Shown: piece by piece, positions 6,748 through 13,778 of the stretch
Layout: each line of letters begins with the position of its first letter
Position numbering within the stretch: the stretch's first letter is position 1
Assembly: GCA_910577355.1 (NCBI GenBank)
Contig: CAJTMY010000047.1
Coordinates: 1-14,698, forward strand
Length of the DNA: 14,698 bases
Direction of reading: 5' to 3'
Source of the DNA: an uncultured Muribaculaceae bacterium
GTDB taxonomy: Bacteria; Bacteroidota; Bacteroidia; Bacteroidales; Muribaculaceae
Program-made: the position numbers and the translations under genes
The notes under the pieces: generated by a model
What the model was told of the DNA's origin: nothing
Databases searched by the model: none
What the model saw: the letters and a program-made list of their open reading frames with translations, nothing else

Positions 6748-7689
6748 ATGCTTTGCTACACCGGCAGCCACAAGATGCGCGGTCTGGTCGCTGACAATCC
6801 ATTGCTGTTGCCGGCGTTTGCCAGGTTCGGCATTTCGCTCGGATTTGGCGACCGTACCGTTTCCGATGTCTGTGCCTCGGTCGGAGTGGATTGCCGTACA
6901 TTCTTGTCGGTAATCAATTTCATAAGCGGTAAGCCGTATGATGCCGGTGAGCTTGATGCGCGGACGCTCGTCGATTACTTGAAAAGCGCCCACGATTATT
7001 TTCTCGGATACTGTCTCCCCGATATCCGCCGTCGTCTCATCGGTGCCATCAGCACAGGCGCCCCGGGCGATATAGCTTTGGTGATATTGAAGTTTTACGA
7101 CGAATATGTATCAGAGGTGCGCCGGCATATGGAGTATGAGAACGCGCATGTTTTCAGCTATGTGGACGCACTTCTCAGCGGTCGTGCCACGGAAGGATTC
7201 AGCATAGCGGCCTTCAAGGACAACCACCACCCAATAGCCGCCAAGCTCAAGGAGATAAAGGACATATTAGTATGCCATTTTGTAGCCGACAAGGCGCGTG
7301 TGGATATGCTCAACGCGTTGCTCTTCGACATCGTGGTATGCGAGCGCGACATTATGGCGCACTGCCGTGTAGAGGACGAGTTGTTCGTGCCCACGATACT
7401 TGAACTTGAGAAACAGGTGCCGTGCGTCGAGACGGCCGATACCGTGGATACGGGAAGCGCCCTTGACGAGCATGGCGACATAATGCTTACTCCGCGCGAA
7501 CGCGATATAGTGATATGTATCGCCCGCGGTATGTCTAACAAGGAGATAGCCGACAAGTTGTTCTTGTCGGTGCATACGGTGGCCACGCATCGCCGTAATA
7601 TATGCTCCAAGCTCGACATACACAGCGCTTCGGGTATGACCGTATTCGCGATATTGCATGGATTGGTGGATATTGAGTCGATGTCATAA
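6748..7689 (+). CDS. Di-iron RIC/hemerythrin-like sensor fused to a LuxR-type regulator
   Basis: A 313-residue soluble protein joining three parts. Residues about 10-60 resemble the ScdA_N (DUF542) domain (DNPLLLPAFARFGI). Residues about 78-222 resemble the hemerythrin-like di-iron domain of YtfE/ScdA. Residues 247-302 form a LuxR-type helix-turn-helix (LTPRERDIVICIARGMSNKE, then TVATHRRNICSKL). All six iron ligands known from E. coli YtfE have counterparts: His82, His127, Glu131, His160 or His161, His205 and Glu209. The cysteine pair of ScdA_N is replaced (LGFGDRTV). There is no receiver domain, so it should act as a one-component regulator sensing nitric oxide, oxygen, redox state or iron; the signal is inference. 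I chose the ATG at 6748 because AGGAAG lies 4 bases upstream and the promoter lies over the earlier ATGs. tgt follows after 22 bases, suggesting an operon. Confidence 0.8.
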   Translation: MLCYTGSHKMRGLVADNPLLLPAFARFGISLGFGDRTVSDVCASVGVDCRTFLSVINFISGKPYDAGELDARTLVDYLKSAHDYFLGYCLPDIRRRLIGAISTGAPGDIALVILKFYDEYVSEVRRHMEYENAHVFSYVDALLSGRATEGFSIAAFKDNHHPIAAKLKEIKDILVCHFVADKARVDMLNALLFDIVVCERDIMAHCRVEDELFVPTILELEKQVPCVETADTVDTGSALDEHGDIMLTPRERDIVICIARGMSNKEIADKLFLSVHTVATHRRNICSKLDIHSASGMTVFAILHGLVDIESMS

Positions 7690-7711
7690 TGACTTATTCT
7701 GTAAAAGCAAA

Positions 7712-8842
7712 ATGAATTTCAAACTAATATCTCAGGCCAAAGACACAAAAGCACGCGCGGGAGTGATCACCACCGACCACGGCGACATACTCACGCCCAT
7801 TTTCATGCCTGTCGGTACGGTCGGCGCCGTAAAAGGCGTGCATTTCAAGGAACTGCGCGAGGATGTCAAAGCCCAGATAATACTAGGCAACACATATCAT
7901 CTGTACCTGCGGCCCGGCATGGACATAATAGGGCGTGCCGGCGGCCTGCATAAATTCAACGGATGGGACAGGCCGATACTTACCGACAGTGGCGGCTTTC
8001 AGGTGTTTTCGCTCAGCGCCAACCGAAAGCTTACCGAGGAAGGCGCATGGTTCCGCAGCCATATAGACGGATCGAAACATCTTTTCACGCCCGAAAAAGT
8101 GGTGGATATACAGCGTACCATCGGATCGGACATAATGATGGCGCTTGATGAATGTGCTCCCGGAAATTCGGATTACAATTATGCGCGCCGTTCGCTCGAG
8201 CTGACCAAGCGCTGGCTTGCCCGCGGATGGAAGCACTTCAATGATACCGAGCCTCTATACGGCCATTCGCAAGCTTTTTTCCCGATAGTGCAGGGCTGCA
8301 CATTCGCCGACCTGCGCCGCGACTCGGCACGGTATGTCGCCGATCTGGGCGCCGAAGGCAATGCTATCGGCGGTCTGGCGGTGGGCGAGCCTACCGAGGT
8401 GATGTACGACATGATAGAGGTGTGCAACGAGATACTGCCCGAAGACCGTCCCCGATATCTTATGGGTGTGGGCACGCCGGCCAACATCCTCGAGGCCATC
8501 GACCGCGGGGTGGACATGATGGACTGTGTGATGCCCACCCGCAACGGCCGCAACGGCATGCTCTTTACCCCCGAGGGTACCATGAACATGCGCAATCTCA
8601 AATGGGCCGACGATTTCAGCCCCATATGGGCCGACAGCCCATGCGAGGTCGACCGTGTGTATTCGCGTGCATATCTGCGCCACCTGTTCATCGCTCAGGA
8701 ACTCCTTGCCATGCAGATAGCGTCGATACACAATCTTGCTTTCTATCTGTGGCTTGTGAGCGAGGCGCGCAAGCATATCGTCGCAGGCGATTTCGCCATG
8801 TGGAAGAAAGATATGGTGGAGAAACTGCAACGCCGCCTGTAA
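7712..8842 (+). CDS. tgt: Queuine/preQ1 tRNA-guanine transglycosylase
   Basis: A 376-residue TIM-barrel enzyme that exchanges the wobble guanine of GUN-anticodon tRNAs (Asp, Asn, His, Tyr) for preQ1 in queuosine synthesis. Seen: FMPVGT (31-36), TDSGGFQVFS with Asp92 (91-100), ALDE with Asp146, IGGLAVGE (219-226), and the nucleophile Asp271 in MMDCVMPTRNGRNG (269-282). The C-terminal zinc site is degraded. Where E. coli has CxCxxC before YSRAYL, this protein has Ser309, Cys311 and Asp314, keeping only one cysteine and His340 (SIHNL). I believe this is common in Bacteroidota Tgt but could not check. The start is the ATG at 7712 (MNFKL), matching the family N-terminus; the longer frame from 7658 overlaps the upstream gene. 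lptG follows after 16 bases. Confidence 0.96.
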   Translation: MNFKLISQAKDTKARAGVITTDHGDILTPIFMPVGTVGAVKGVHFKELREDVKAQIILGNTYHLYLRPGMDIIGRAGGLHKFNGWDRPILTDSGGFQVFSLSANRKLTEEGAWFRSHIDGSKHLFTPEKVVDIQRTIGSDIMMALDECAPGNSDYNYARRSLELTKRWLARGWKHFNDTEPLYGHSQAFFPIVQGCTFADLRRDSARYVADLGAEGNAIGGLAVGEPTEVMYDMIEVCNEILPEDRPRYLMGVGTPANILEAIDRGVDMMDCVMPTRNGRNGMLFTPEGTMNMRNLKWADDFSPIWADSPCEVDRVYSRAYLRHLFIAQELLAMQIASIHNLAFYLWLVSEARKHIVAGDFAMWKKDMVEKLQRRL

Positions 8843-8858
8843 TCCAACAAATACAGCA

Positions 8859-9932
8859 ATGTTCAAACTCCTCGACAAATATATAATAAAGAAATTTCTC
8901 GGCACATATCTCTTTGCCATAGGATTGCTGATGGCCATCGTGGTTATGTTTGATATCAACGAGAAACTCGACGCATTTATCAAGGCGCCGCTCAAGGCTA
9001 CCGTTGTGGATTATTTCCTCAACTTCATGCCTTATATTGCCACACAGTTCTCGCCGCTGTTTGTGTTTATCGCGGTGATATTCTTCACATCGAAGCTTGC
9101 CGGCAACAACGAGATAGTGGCTATGCTGTCGTCGGGGGTAAGTTTCCGCCGGTTGCTCAGGCCATATATGCTCTCGGCACTCGTCATCGCCGTATCCACG
9201 TGGTTTCTTGATGCATATGTTATACCGCCCGCCAATGTAGAGCGCATTCACTTCTACAATACGTATGTCAAGAACAAGGGCGTGGATTACGGCTCCAATA
9301 TAATGTTGAAAGTCGCTCCCGGTGAGATAATGCATATGAGCCGCTATGATGCTTCCACGAAGAGTGGCAGCGGTTTCCAGCTCGACCTCTTTGACGAGAA
9401 CAAAGAGATCAAATCACGTATGACAGCCTCCACCATCAAATGGGATACCTTGTATTCGTGGCGTGTATACGACTATGTGATACGCGATTTTGATGACGGT
9501 CGCGAATTCATCACCAAGGGCAGCGGCCTTGATACGGTGATTCCTTTCGAGCCGCGCGATTTTCTTATAGCCGTTAATGACCATGAGAAAATGACCACAC
9601 CGGCGCTCGACGAGTATATCGAGCGCCAACGCAACAGAGGCGTGGCCAATATCAGTAGTTTCGAGGTGGAATATCATCGCCGGTATGCCATGTGTGCCGC
9701 TGCGTTCATCCTTACGGTCATAGGCATGTCATTGTCGTCGCGCAAGGTGAAAGGCGGCCTCGGCCTTAATATCGGCATAGGCCTTGCCCTGTCGTTCAGC
9801 TATATATTGTTCATGGCCATCACGCAGAGTTTCGCGTTCTCCGGACTGACATCTCCGTTTGTGGCCATGTGGATCCCCAATGTGCTTTACGTGATAATCG
9901 CCGTGGTACTGTATCGTCGTGCCGAAATGTAG
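8859..9932 (+). CDS. lptG: LptF/LptG-family lipopolysaccharide export permease
   Basis: A 357-residue inner-membrane protein of the YjgP/YjgQ family, half of the LptB2FG transporter that extracts LPS from the inner membrane and passes it to the periplasmic bridge. Seen: an amphipathic N-terminus (LLDKYIIKKFLGTY), TM1 about 14-34, TM2 53-76, the family motif NNEIVAMLSSGVS (83-95), TM3 about 102-122, a periplasmic beta-rich domain about 125-265, then TM4 275-293, TM5 303-322 and TM6 333-353. Length and topology are normal. Family membership is clear; LptG rather than LptF is my preference from the sequence style and the adjacency to tgt, and is less certain. It lies 16 bases after tgt and is almost certainly co-transcribed. 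No strong terminator follows before the ferredoxin promoter. Confidence 0.88.
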   Translation: MFKLLDKYIIKKFLGTYLFAIGLLMAIVVMFDINEKLDAFIKAPLKATVVDYFLNFMPYIATQFSPLFVFIAVIFFTSKLAGNNEIVAMLSSGVSFRRLLRPYMLSALVIAVSTWFLDAYVIPPANVERIHFYNTYVKNKGVDYGSNIMLKVAPGEIMHMSRYDASTKSGSGFQLDLFDENKEIKSRMTASTIKWDTLYSWRVYDYVIRDFDDGREFITKGSGLDTVIPFEPRDFLIAVNDHEKMTTPALDEYIERQRNRGVANISSFEVEYHRRYAMCAAAFILTVIGMSLSSRKVKGGLGLNIGIGLALSFSYILFMAITQSFAFSGLTSPFVAMWIPNVLYVIIAVVLYRRAEM

Positions 9933-9952
9933 AAATTTTTGCGTCATGATGC

Positions 9953-9981
9953 TTGCATTAATGAAATAATTGCTAAATTTG
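9953..9981 (+). promoter_or_regulatory. Promoter of the ferredoxin gene
   Basis: TTG (9953-9955), an 18-base spacer and TAAATTTG (9974-9981) match the Bacteroidota -33/-7 consensus well. Transcription would begin near 9988, leaving a 40-base A-rich leader typical of strongly translated genes in this group. Confidence 0.75.
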
Positions 9982-10027
9982 CAGGGTAAAACATAAACAA
10001 CCAAAACCAAACTAAAACAGAACAATC

Positions 10028-10198
10028 ATGGCATACGTAATTACCGACAACTGCGTGGCTTGCGGCACCTGCCTGCCCGAGTGCCCCGTGGAAGCCATCT
10101 CCGAAGGCCCTATCTACGTTATCGATCCCGACACATGCATCGAGTGCGGCTCCTGCGCAGCAGTCTGCCCCAACGACGCTATCCTTCCCCCGGCTTGA
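10028..10198 (+). CDS. 2x[4Fe-4S] ferredoxin
   Basis: A 56-residue bacterial-type ferredoxin, a small soluble electron carrier for low-potential reactions such as pyruvate:ferredoxin oxidoreductase or hydrogenase. Two complete cluster motifs are visible: Cys9-x2-Cys12-x2-Cys15-x3-Cys19-Pro and Cys37-x2-Cys40-x2-Cys43-x3-Cys47-Pro, arranged as the usual pseudo-twofold repeat, so both clusters should be [4Fe-4S]. The length equals that of clostridial ferredoxins. Codon use is strongly biased to C-ending codons compared with its neighbours, a sign of high expression. It is transcribed alone, with a near-consensus promoter upstream and a hairpin terminator downstream. The reading begins MAYVITDNC, which is the family N-terminus, so the start is secure. 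Confidence 0.96.
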   Translation: MAYVITDNCVACGTCLPECPVEAISEGPIYVIDPDTCIECGSCAAVCPNDAILPPA

Positions 10199-10228
10199 TA
10201 AAGCAGTCTTTGAAACCATAAAAATCTG

Positions 10229-10269
10229 CCTGCGGATGATCCGGGATCGGATTTCCGCAGGATTTTTTT
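10229..10269 (+). terminator. Intrinsic terminator after the ferredoxin gene
   Basis: An 8-bp stem CCTGCGGA (10229-10236) with TCCGCAGG (10254-10261), loop 17 bases, followed by A and seven T (10263-10269). It lies 30 bases after the ferredoxin stop and only 18 bases before the next start codon. Confidence 0.85.
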
Positions 10270-10287
10270 AATATAAACCATTATCAA

Positions 10288-10683
10288 ATGAAAAAATTAA
10301 TATTACTGTTGGCTGTCGCTCTTATGTCGGTAGCAATGCCTGTATCAACCACGGCTCAGTTGACTACGGCTCAAAAGAACGAAGTTCTTAAAATGCTGAA
10401 TGAGGAAATGCAGAACGGGCAGAACGGCGATGAGGATTTTTCCGTATTGCGCTTTGAGTGGCATTCGACCGGCGCGCTGTGCTGTGTGATAAAAGTCGCT
10501 CAACCTGAATTGCAGAATAAGTGGAATCATACATTGATAGATGCGTTTAAGGAAGGATTTATGGAATCCTTTGACGACGAGGCCAAAGAACTTTTCAAAA
10601 ATCTCTCAGGTTCAGACAGGATGTACCTTAAAGTGTTTAACCTCAAAGGTGTGAATATAGCCAATTTCCCGGTACGGCTTTAA
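10288..10683 (+). CDS. Small secreted protein of unknown function
   Basis: A 131-residue protein I do not recognise. Seen: a clear signal peptide (MKKLILLLAVALMSV, with likely cleavage after Ala23 in TTAQ), then a mature chain of about 108 residues with no transmembrane segment and no lipobox. Notable points are a neighbouring cysteine pair (GALCCVIK), a Met/Asn/Gln-rich helical start (NEVLKMLNEEMQNGQ) and an acidic helix (ESFDDEAKELFKNL). The mature form should be periplasmic or outer-membrane associated. The ferredoxin terminator ends 18 bases before its ATG, so it is unclear where its promoter lies: read-through or an unrecognised promoter overlapping the hairpin are the options. Base composition is lower in G+C than its neighbours. 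It is convergent with the PerM-family gene, with a terminator between. Confidence 0.75.
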   Translation: MKKLILLLAVALMSVAMPVSTTAQLTTAQKNEVLKMLNEEMQNGQNGDEDFSVLRFEWHSTGALCCVIKVAQPELQNKWNHTLIDAFKEGFMESFDDEAKELFKNLSGSDRMYLKVFNLKGVNIANFPVRL

Positions 10684-10707
10684 CGCCCGACATATAGAGC
10701 TATGAGG

Positions 10708-10743
10708 AAGAGGTATCGACGATCGGAGTTGATACCTCTTTTT
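10708..10743 (+). terminator. Terminator between convergent genes
   Basis: A 10-bp perfect stem AAGAGGTATC (10708-10717) with GATACCTCTT (10731-10740), 13-base loop, followed by TTT; the last two arm bases also count toward a five-T tail. On the minus strand the T-tail is poor, so it should mainly stop plus-strand transcription, though its hairpin begins immediately after the stop codon of the minus-strand gene. Confidence 0.75.
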
Positions 10744-11886
10744 CTATTCCTCGATGATTTCCTTGAGTATATTGTGGTCGCGGCAATGTTCTTCGGGCGA
10801 TTCGCCGTCTTCGCGGTGAGTGATATAGCGGTCGTAGTAGGCCATCAACAGTGTGGTGAGGGGTAGGGCGATGATGAGGCCGATGAAGCCGAGAAGTGTT
10901 CCCCATACCGACAGCGACAGCAATATGATCGCCGGATTCAGCCCCATGGCTTTGCCCATTATCTTGGGCGTGAGGAAAAGATCCTGAAAGCATTGCACCA
11001 CCACATACACGGCCATGCAGCTCCACCATACTTCCCAGAAGCCCAGTTCGGAGTTTGCTGTGTACACGAGGCACAGCAGGGTGGTGGGGATAATGGATAT
11101 GAGTTGCAGATACGGCACCATGTTGAGCAGCCCTATGAACAGTCCGAGGATCACCGCCAACGGAAGCCCTACGATGAGGAATCCTATGGCGAAGCATATG
11201 CCGACTATCAGCGCTACGAGCGCTTGCCCGCGGAAGTAGTGATTCATGCTGTTCTTCACGTCGTCGAGTATGCTGAATGTCATGGTGCGGTACTTTGGAG
11301 GTACCATGCGCCGCATACCGTGCAGCAGCTTCTCGTAGTCGAGCATGATGAATACTACATACAACAGCACGATAAACCAGTTGAAAATACCCAGTATCAT
11401 GTCGATGCCGCTTGACAGCACGCCGCCCAACGCATCGATTATAGAGCTGAAATCCTGTCGCGTTAGTTCCTGAGATATCGATCGGAAATCGATTACATTG
11501 CGCAGATAATCGTGGAACTCTGCGGGGATGAACGGTATCGGGGCAGAACCGTTGGCATATCGGTTGATGAGGTCGGCTACCTGATGCATCTCGCTGATTA
11601 TTGACGGGACGAAGAAAACCCCGAGCATGGCCAATATTAGGATTCCTTCAAACAGTGTCACAAACACAGGCACGATGCGCCTCCTTAGCCCGAGGATGCG
11701 ACGGTTGTACTGCACGAAAGGCTCGAGGATGTATGCTATGAGCCAAGCCACAAGGAATGGCAACAGCACGGCGCTGAGCACATTGAGCAGCCACACGGTG
11801 CCTACGAGAGTGAGTAGTGATATGAGCAGGCGCACCACGCGGTCGAATGTATATGGCCGGCGTCCGGCTTCTTGGATATCGTTCAT
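10744..11886 (-). CDS. AI-2E transporter family (PerM/UPF0118) membrane protein
   Basis: A 380-residue polytopic inner-membrane protein of the family that includes TqsA, PerM and YdiK. Some members export autoinducer-2, others act as Na+/H+ antiporters or have no known role, so the function here is open. Seen: hydrophobic segments at about 18-55 (two), 73-97, 155-182, 221-275 (two to three), 286-300 and 318-350; the family landmarks YFRGQ (217-221), LNMVPYLQL (254-262) and TPKIMGKAMGLNP (306-318); and VWGTLLGFIGLIIALPLTT (327-345). Length is normal. The C-terminal 25 residues are charged and cytoplasmic. The ATG at 11886 is 10 bases after the predicted transcription start. Transcribed alone, and divergent from the MFS gene with a shared 106-base promoter region. 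Confidence 0.9.
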   Translation of the reverse strand: MNDIQEAGRRPYTFDRVVRLLISLLTLVGTVWLLNVLSAVLLPFLVAWLIAYILEPFVQYNRRILGLRRRIVPVFVTLFEGILILAMLGVFFVPSIISEMHQVADLINRYANGSAPIPFIPAEFHDYLRNVIDFRSISQELTRQDFSSIIDALGGVLSSGIDMILGIFNWFIVLLYVVFIMLDYEKLLHGMRRMVPPKYRTMTFSILDDVKNSMNHYFRGQALVALIVGICFAIGFLIVGLPLAVILGLFIGLLNMVPYLQLISIIPTTLLCLVYTANSELGFWEVWWSCMAVYVVVQCFQDLFLTPKIMGKAMGLNPAIILLSLSVWGTLLGFIGLIIALPLTTLLMAYYDRYITHREDGESPEEHCRDHNILKEIIEE

Positions 11887-11902
11887 ATAGATAAATTTGC
11901 GG

Positions 11903-11910
11903 CAAAATTA
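11903..11910 (-). promoter_or_regulatory. -7 promoter element of the PerM-family gene
   Basis: On the minus strand TAATTTTG (11910-11903), followed by C, matches TAnnTTTG. The expected -33 element is not clear. Transcription would start near 11896, leaving a very short leader to the ATG at 11886. Confidence 0.5.
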
Positions 11911-11952
11911 GCAAAAAGCCCCGATATACAGCTGTATTTGAGAAAAAATTCC

Positions 11953-11960
11953 TAATTTTG
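11953..11960 (+). promoter_or_regulatory. -7 promoter element of the MFS transporter gene
   Basis: TAATTTTG (11953-11960), followed by C, matches TAnnTTTG. A TTTG at 11937-11940 is only 12 bases upstream, too close for a normal -33 element. The predicted start near 11967 gives a leader of about 26 A/T-rich bases before the ATG at 11993. Confidence 0.55.
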
Positions 11961-11992
11961 CATTCATAATAAACTAATCTATCATATTGAAA

Positions 11993-13696
11993 ATGACTGA
12001 GAATGTAAAAACAGCCTTGAACGACAAGGCGTGGGCGAGGTGGACAGCTCTGGCGCTGTTGGCCTTAGGCATGTTCTGTTCCTATATCTTCATGGATCTG
12101 CTGTCGCCCATCAAGAATCTGGTGCAGGAGACCCGCGGATGGGATTCGTTGGCCTTCGGCACCATGCAGGGATCGGAGACGTTCCTCAACGTATTTATCT
12201 TCTTTCTGATTTTTGCCGGCATTATCCTGGACAAGATGGGCGTGCGTTTCACCGCCATCCTTTCGGGCGTAGTGATGCTTGTAGGCGCTACGATCAACTG
12301 GTATGCGCTCACTGATTCGTTCTGCAATCCGGCCAATTCGCTGTATCAGTGGTTCAACGATCATCTCAACTATATACCGGTATTCGATGAGCTTGGTGTA
12401 TCGCCTTTCTACGAGGGGATGCCTGCCTCGGCCAAATTTTCGGCCATCGGCTTCATGATATTCGGCTGCGGCGTGGAGATGGCCGGCATCACCGTGAGCC
12501 GCGGTATCGTCAAGTGGTTCAAGGGCCGCGAGATGGCTCTTGCCATGGGCTCGGAGATGGCTCTTGCCCGTCTCGGCGTGGCCACGTGTATGATCTTCTC
12601 GCCCCTGTTTGCCACGCTCGGCGGCGATATCAGCGTATCGCGTTCGTTGGCTTTCGGTGTTGTCATCCTAATGATCGCGCTGATAATGTTTATCGTGTAC
12701 TTCTTCATGGATCGCAAGCTCGACGCCCAGACAGGGGCTGAGGAGGAGAAAGATGATCCCTTCGAGATACGCGACCTCGGCAAGATACTCTCGAGCAGTG
12801 GTTTCTGGCTTGTGGCTCTGCTGTGTGTGCTCTACTATTCGGCTATCTTCCCCTTCCAGAAGTATGCCGTGAACATGTTGCAGTGCAATATTGCCTTCAC
12901 CGCTCCCGACAGCGAGTTCTGGGCAAGCGACACCGCAACTATCATACAGTATGTGATAATGCTAGTGGTGGCTGCGGCGGCCTTTGCAAGCAACTTCCAG
13001 AAGAACAAGGGCGCCAAATACGGCCTCATGGCTCTTGCCGTTGTATCGCTTGTGGTCTACTGCTACATGGGCTACAAATGCCAGTCGGCCTCGGCCATGT
13101 TTGCTGTATTCCCGCTGCTTGCCGTGGGCATCACCCCCATTCTCGGCCATTATGTCGACTATAAGGGCAAGGCGGCCTCGATGCTCGTGTTCGGCTCGCT
13201 GCTGCTTATCGTGTGCCATCTCACTTTCGCTTTTGTGTTGCCGCAGCTTAAGGATACCCCGGCGGTATCAATAACCGTGGCGTATATCACAATTCTGGTG
13301 CTCGGTGCCTCGTTCTCGCTCGTGCCGGCGTCGCTGTGGCCGAGTGTGCCCAAGCTTGTCGACAGCAAGATCATCGGCTCGGCATATGCCTTGATATTCT
13401 GGATTCAGAACATTGGCCTGTGGCTCTTCCCGCTGCTTATCGGCAAGGTGCTCGACAATACCAATCCCGACATTGCCGAAGGGATAGCCAACGGTACCCT
13501 TACCGCCGAGGAGGCTGCGATAAGCTACAATTATACCGCGCCGCTTGTGATGCTCGCATGCCTCGGTATTGCCGCGCTTGCGCTCGGCCTTATCCTCAAG
13601 GTTGTCGACCGCAAGAAACACCTCGGCCTCGAGGAACCCAACATCAAACCTGATGCCGGCGTAGAGACAGCCGAAGCCGTCGCCGCCGAGGAATAA
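11993..13696 (+). CDS. MFS transporter, MFSD1-like
   Basis: A 567-residue inner-membrane transporter of the major facilitator superfamily. Several blocks resemble remembered human MFSD1, a lysosomal dipeptide transporter: KWFKGREMALAMG (174-186) with MALARLG (189-195), FWLVALLCVLYYSAIFPF (271-288), LWPSVPKLV (448-456), and GSAYALIFWIQNIGLWLFP (462-480). The DxxG-type loop after TM8 is GHYVDYKGK (385-393). Peptides or amino-acid compounds are therefore possible substrates; this is inference. Two oddities are a polar segment of about 45 residues at 104-148 between TM3 and TM4, and an apparent extra helix pair (316-335, 343-361) between TM7 and TM8, which would make 14 spans. The C-terminus is Ala/Glu-rich. 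I start it at ATG 11993, not the TTG two codons earlier. Transcribed alone; a terminator follows. Confidence 0.85.
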   Translation: MTENVKTALNDKAWARWTALALLALGMFCSYIFMDLLSPIKNLVQETRGWDSLAFGTMQGSETFLNVFIFFLIFAGIILDKMGVRFTAILSGVVMLVGATINWYALTDSFCNPANSLYQWFNDHLNYIPVFDELGVSPFYEGMPASAKFSAIGFMIFGCGVEMAGITVSRGIVKWFKGREMALAMGSEMALARLGVATCMIFSPLFATLGGDISVSRSLAFGVVILMIALIMFIVYFFMDRKLDAQTGAEEEKDDPFEIRDLGKILSSSGFWLVALLCVLYYSAIFPFQKYAVNMLQCNIAFTAPDSEFWASDTATIIQYVIMLVVAAAAFASNFQKNKGAKYGLMALAVVSLVVYCYMGYKCQSASAMFAVFPLLAVGITPILGHYVDYKGKAASMLVFGSLLLIVCHLTFAFVLPQLKDTPAVSITVAYITILVLGASFSLVPASLWPSVPKLVDSKIIGSAYALIFWIQNIGLWLFPLLIGKVLDNTNPDIAEGIANGTLTAEEAAISYNYTAPLVMLACLGIAALALGLILKVVDRKKHLGLEEPNIKPDAGVETAEAVAAEE

Positions 13697-13721
13697 TATA
13701 ATAATATTATGAATTAATAGC

Positions 13722-13758
13722 AAAGCCGCATGTAACAGCATCGTTGCATGCGGCTTTT
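13722..13758. terminator. Bidirectional terminator between the MFS and DUF4861-like genes
   Basis: An 11-bp perfect stem AAAGCCGCATG (13722-13732) with CATGCGGCTTT (13747-13757), 14-base loop, closing with a four-T tail on the plus strand. On the minus strand the arm also ends in TTT. It sits 25 bases after the MFS stop and 20 bases from the stop of the convergent gene. Confidence 0.8.
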
Positions 13759-13778
13759 GATATATTGAAATTATATTT

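Noticed and set aside
7658..7711. N-terminal extension of tgt starting inside the LuxR-type gene
   Set aside because: The extra 18 residues do not belong to the Tgt family, and the ATG at 7712 matches the known N-terminus.
8255..8995. Long minus-strand frame over tgt and lptG
   Set aside because: It runs antisense to two well-supported conserved genes and its translation is a low-information shadow without motifs.
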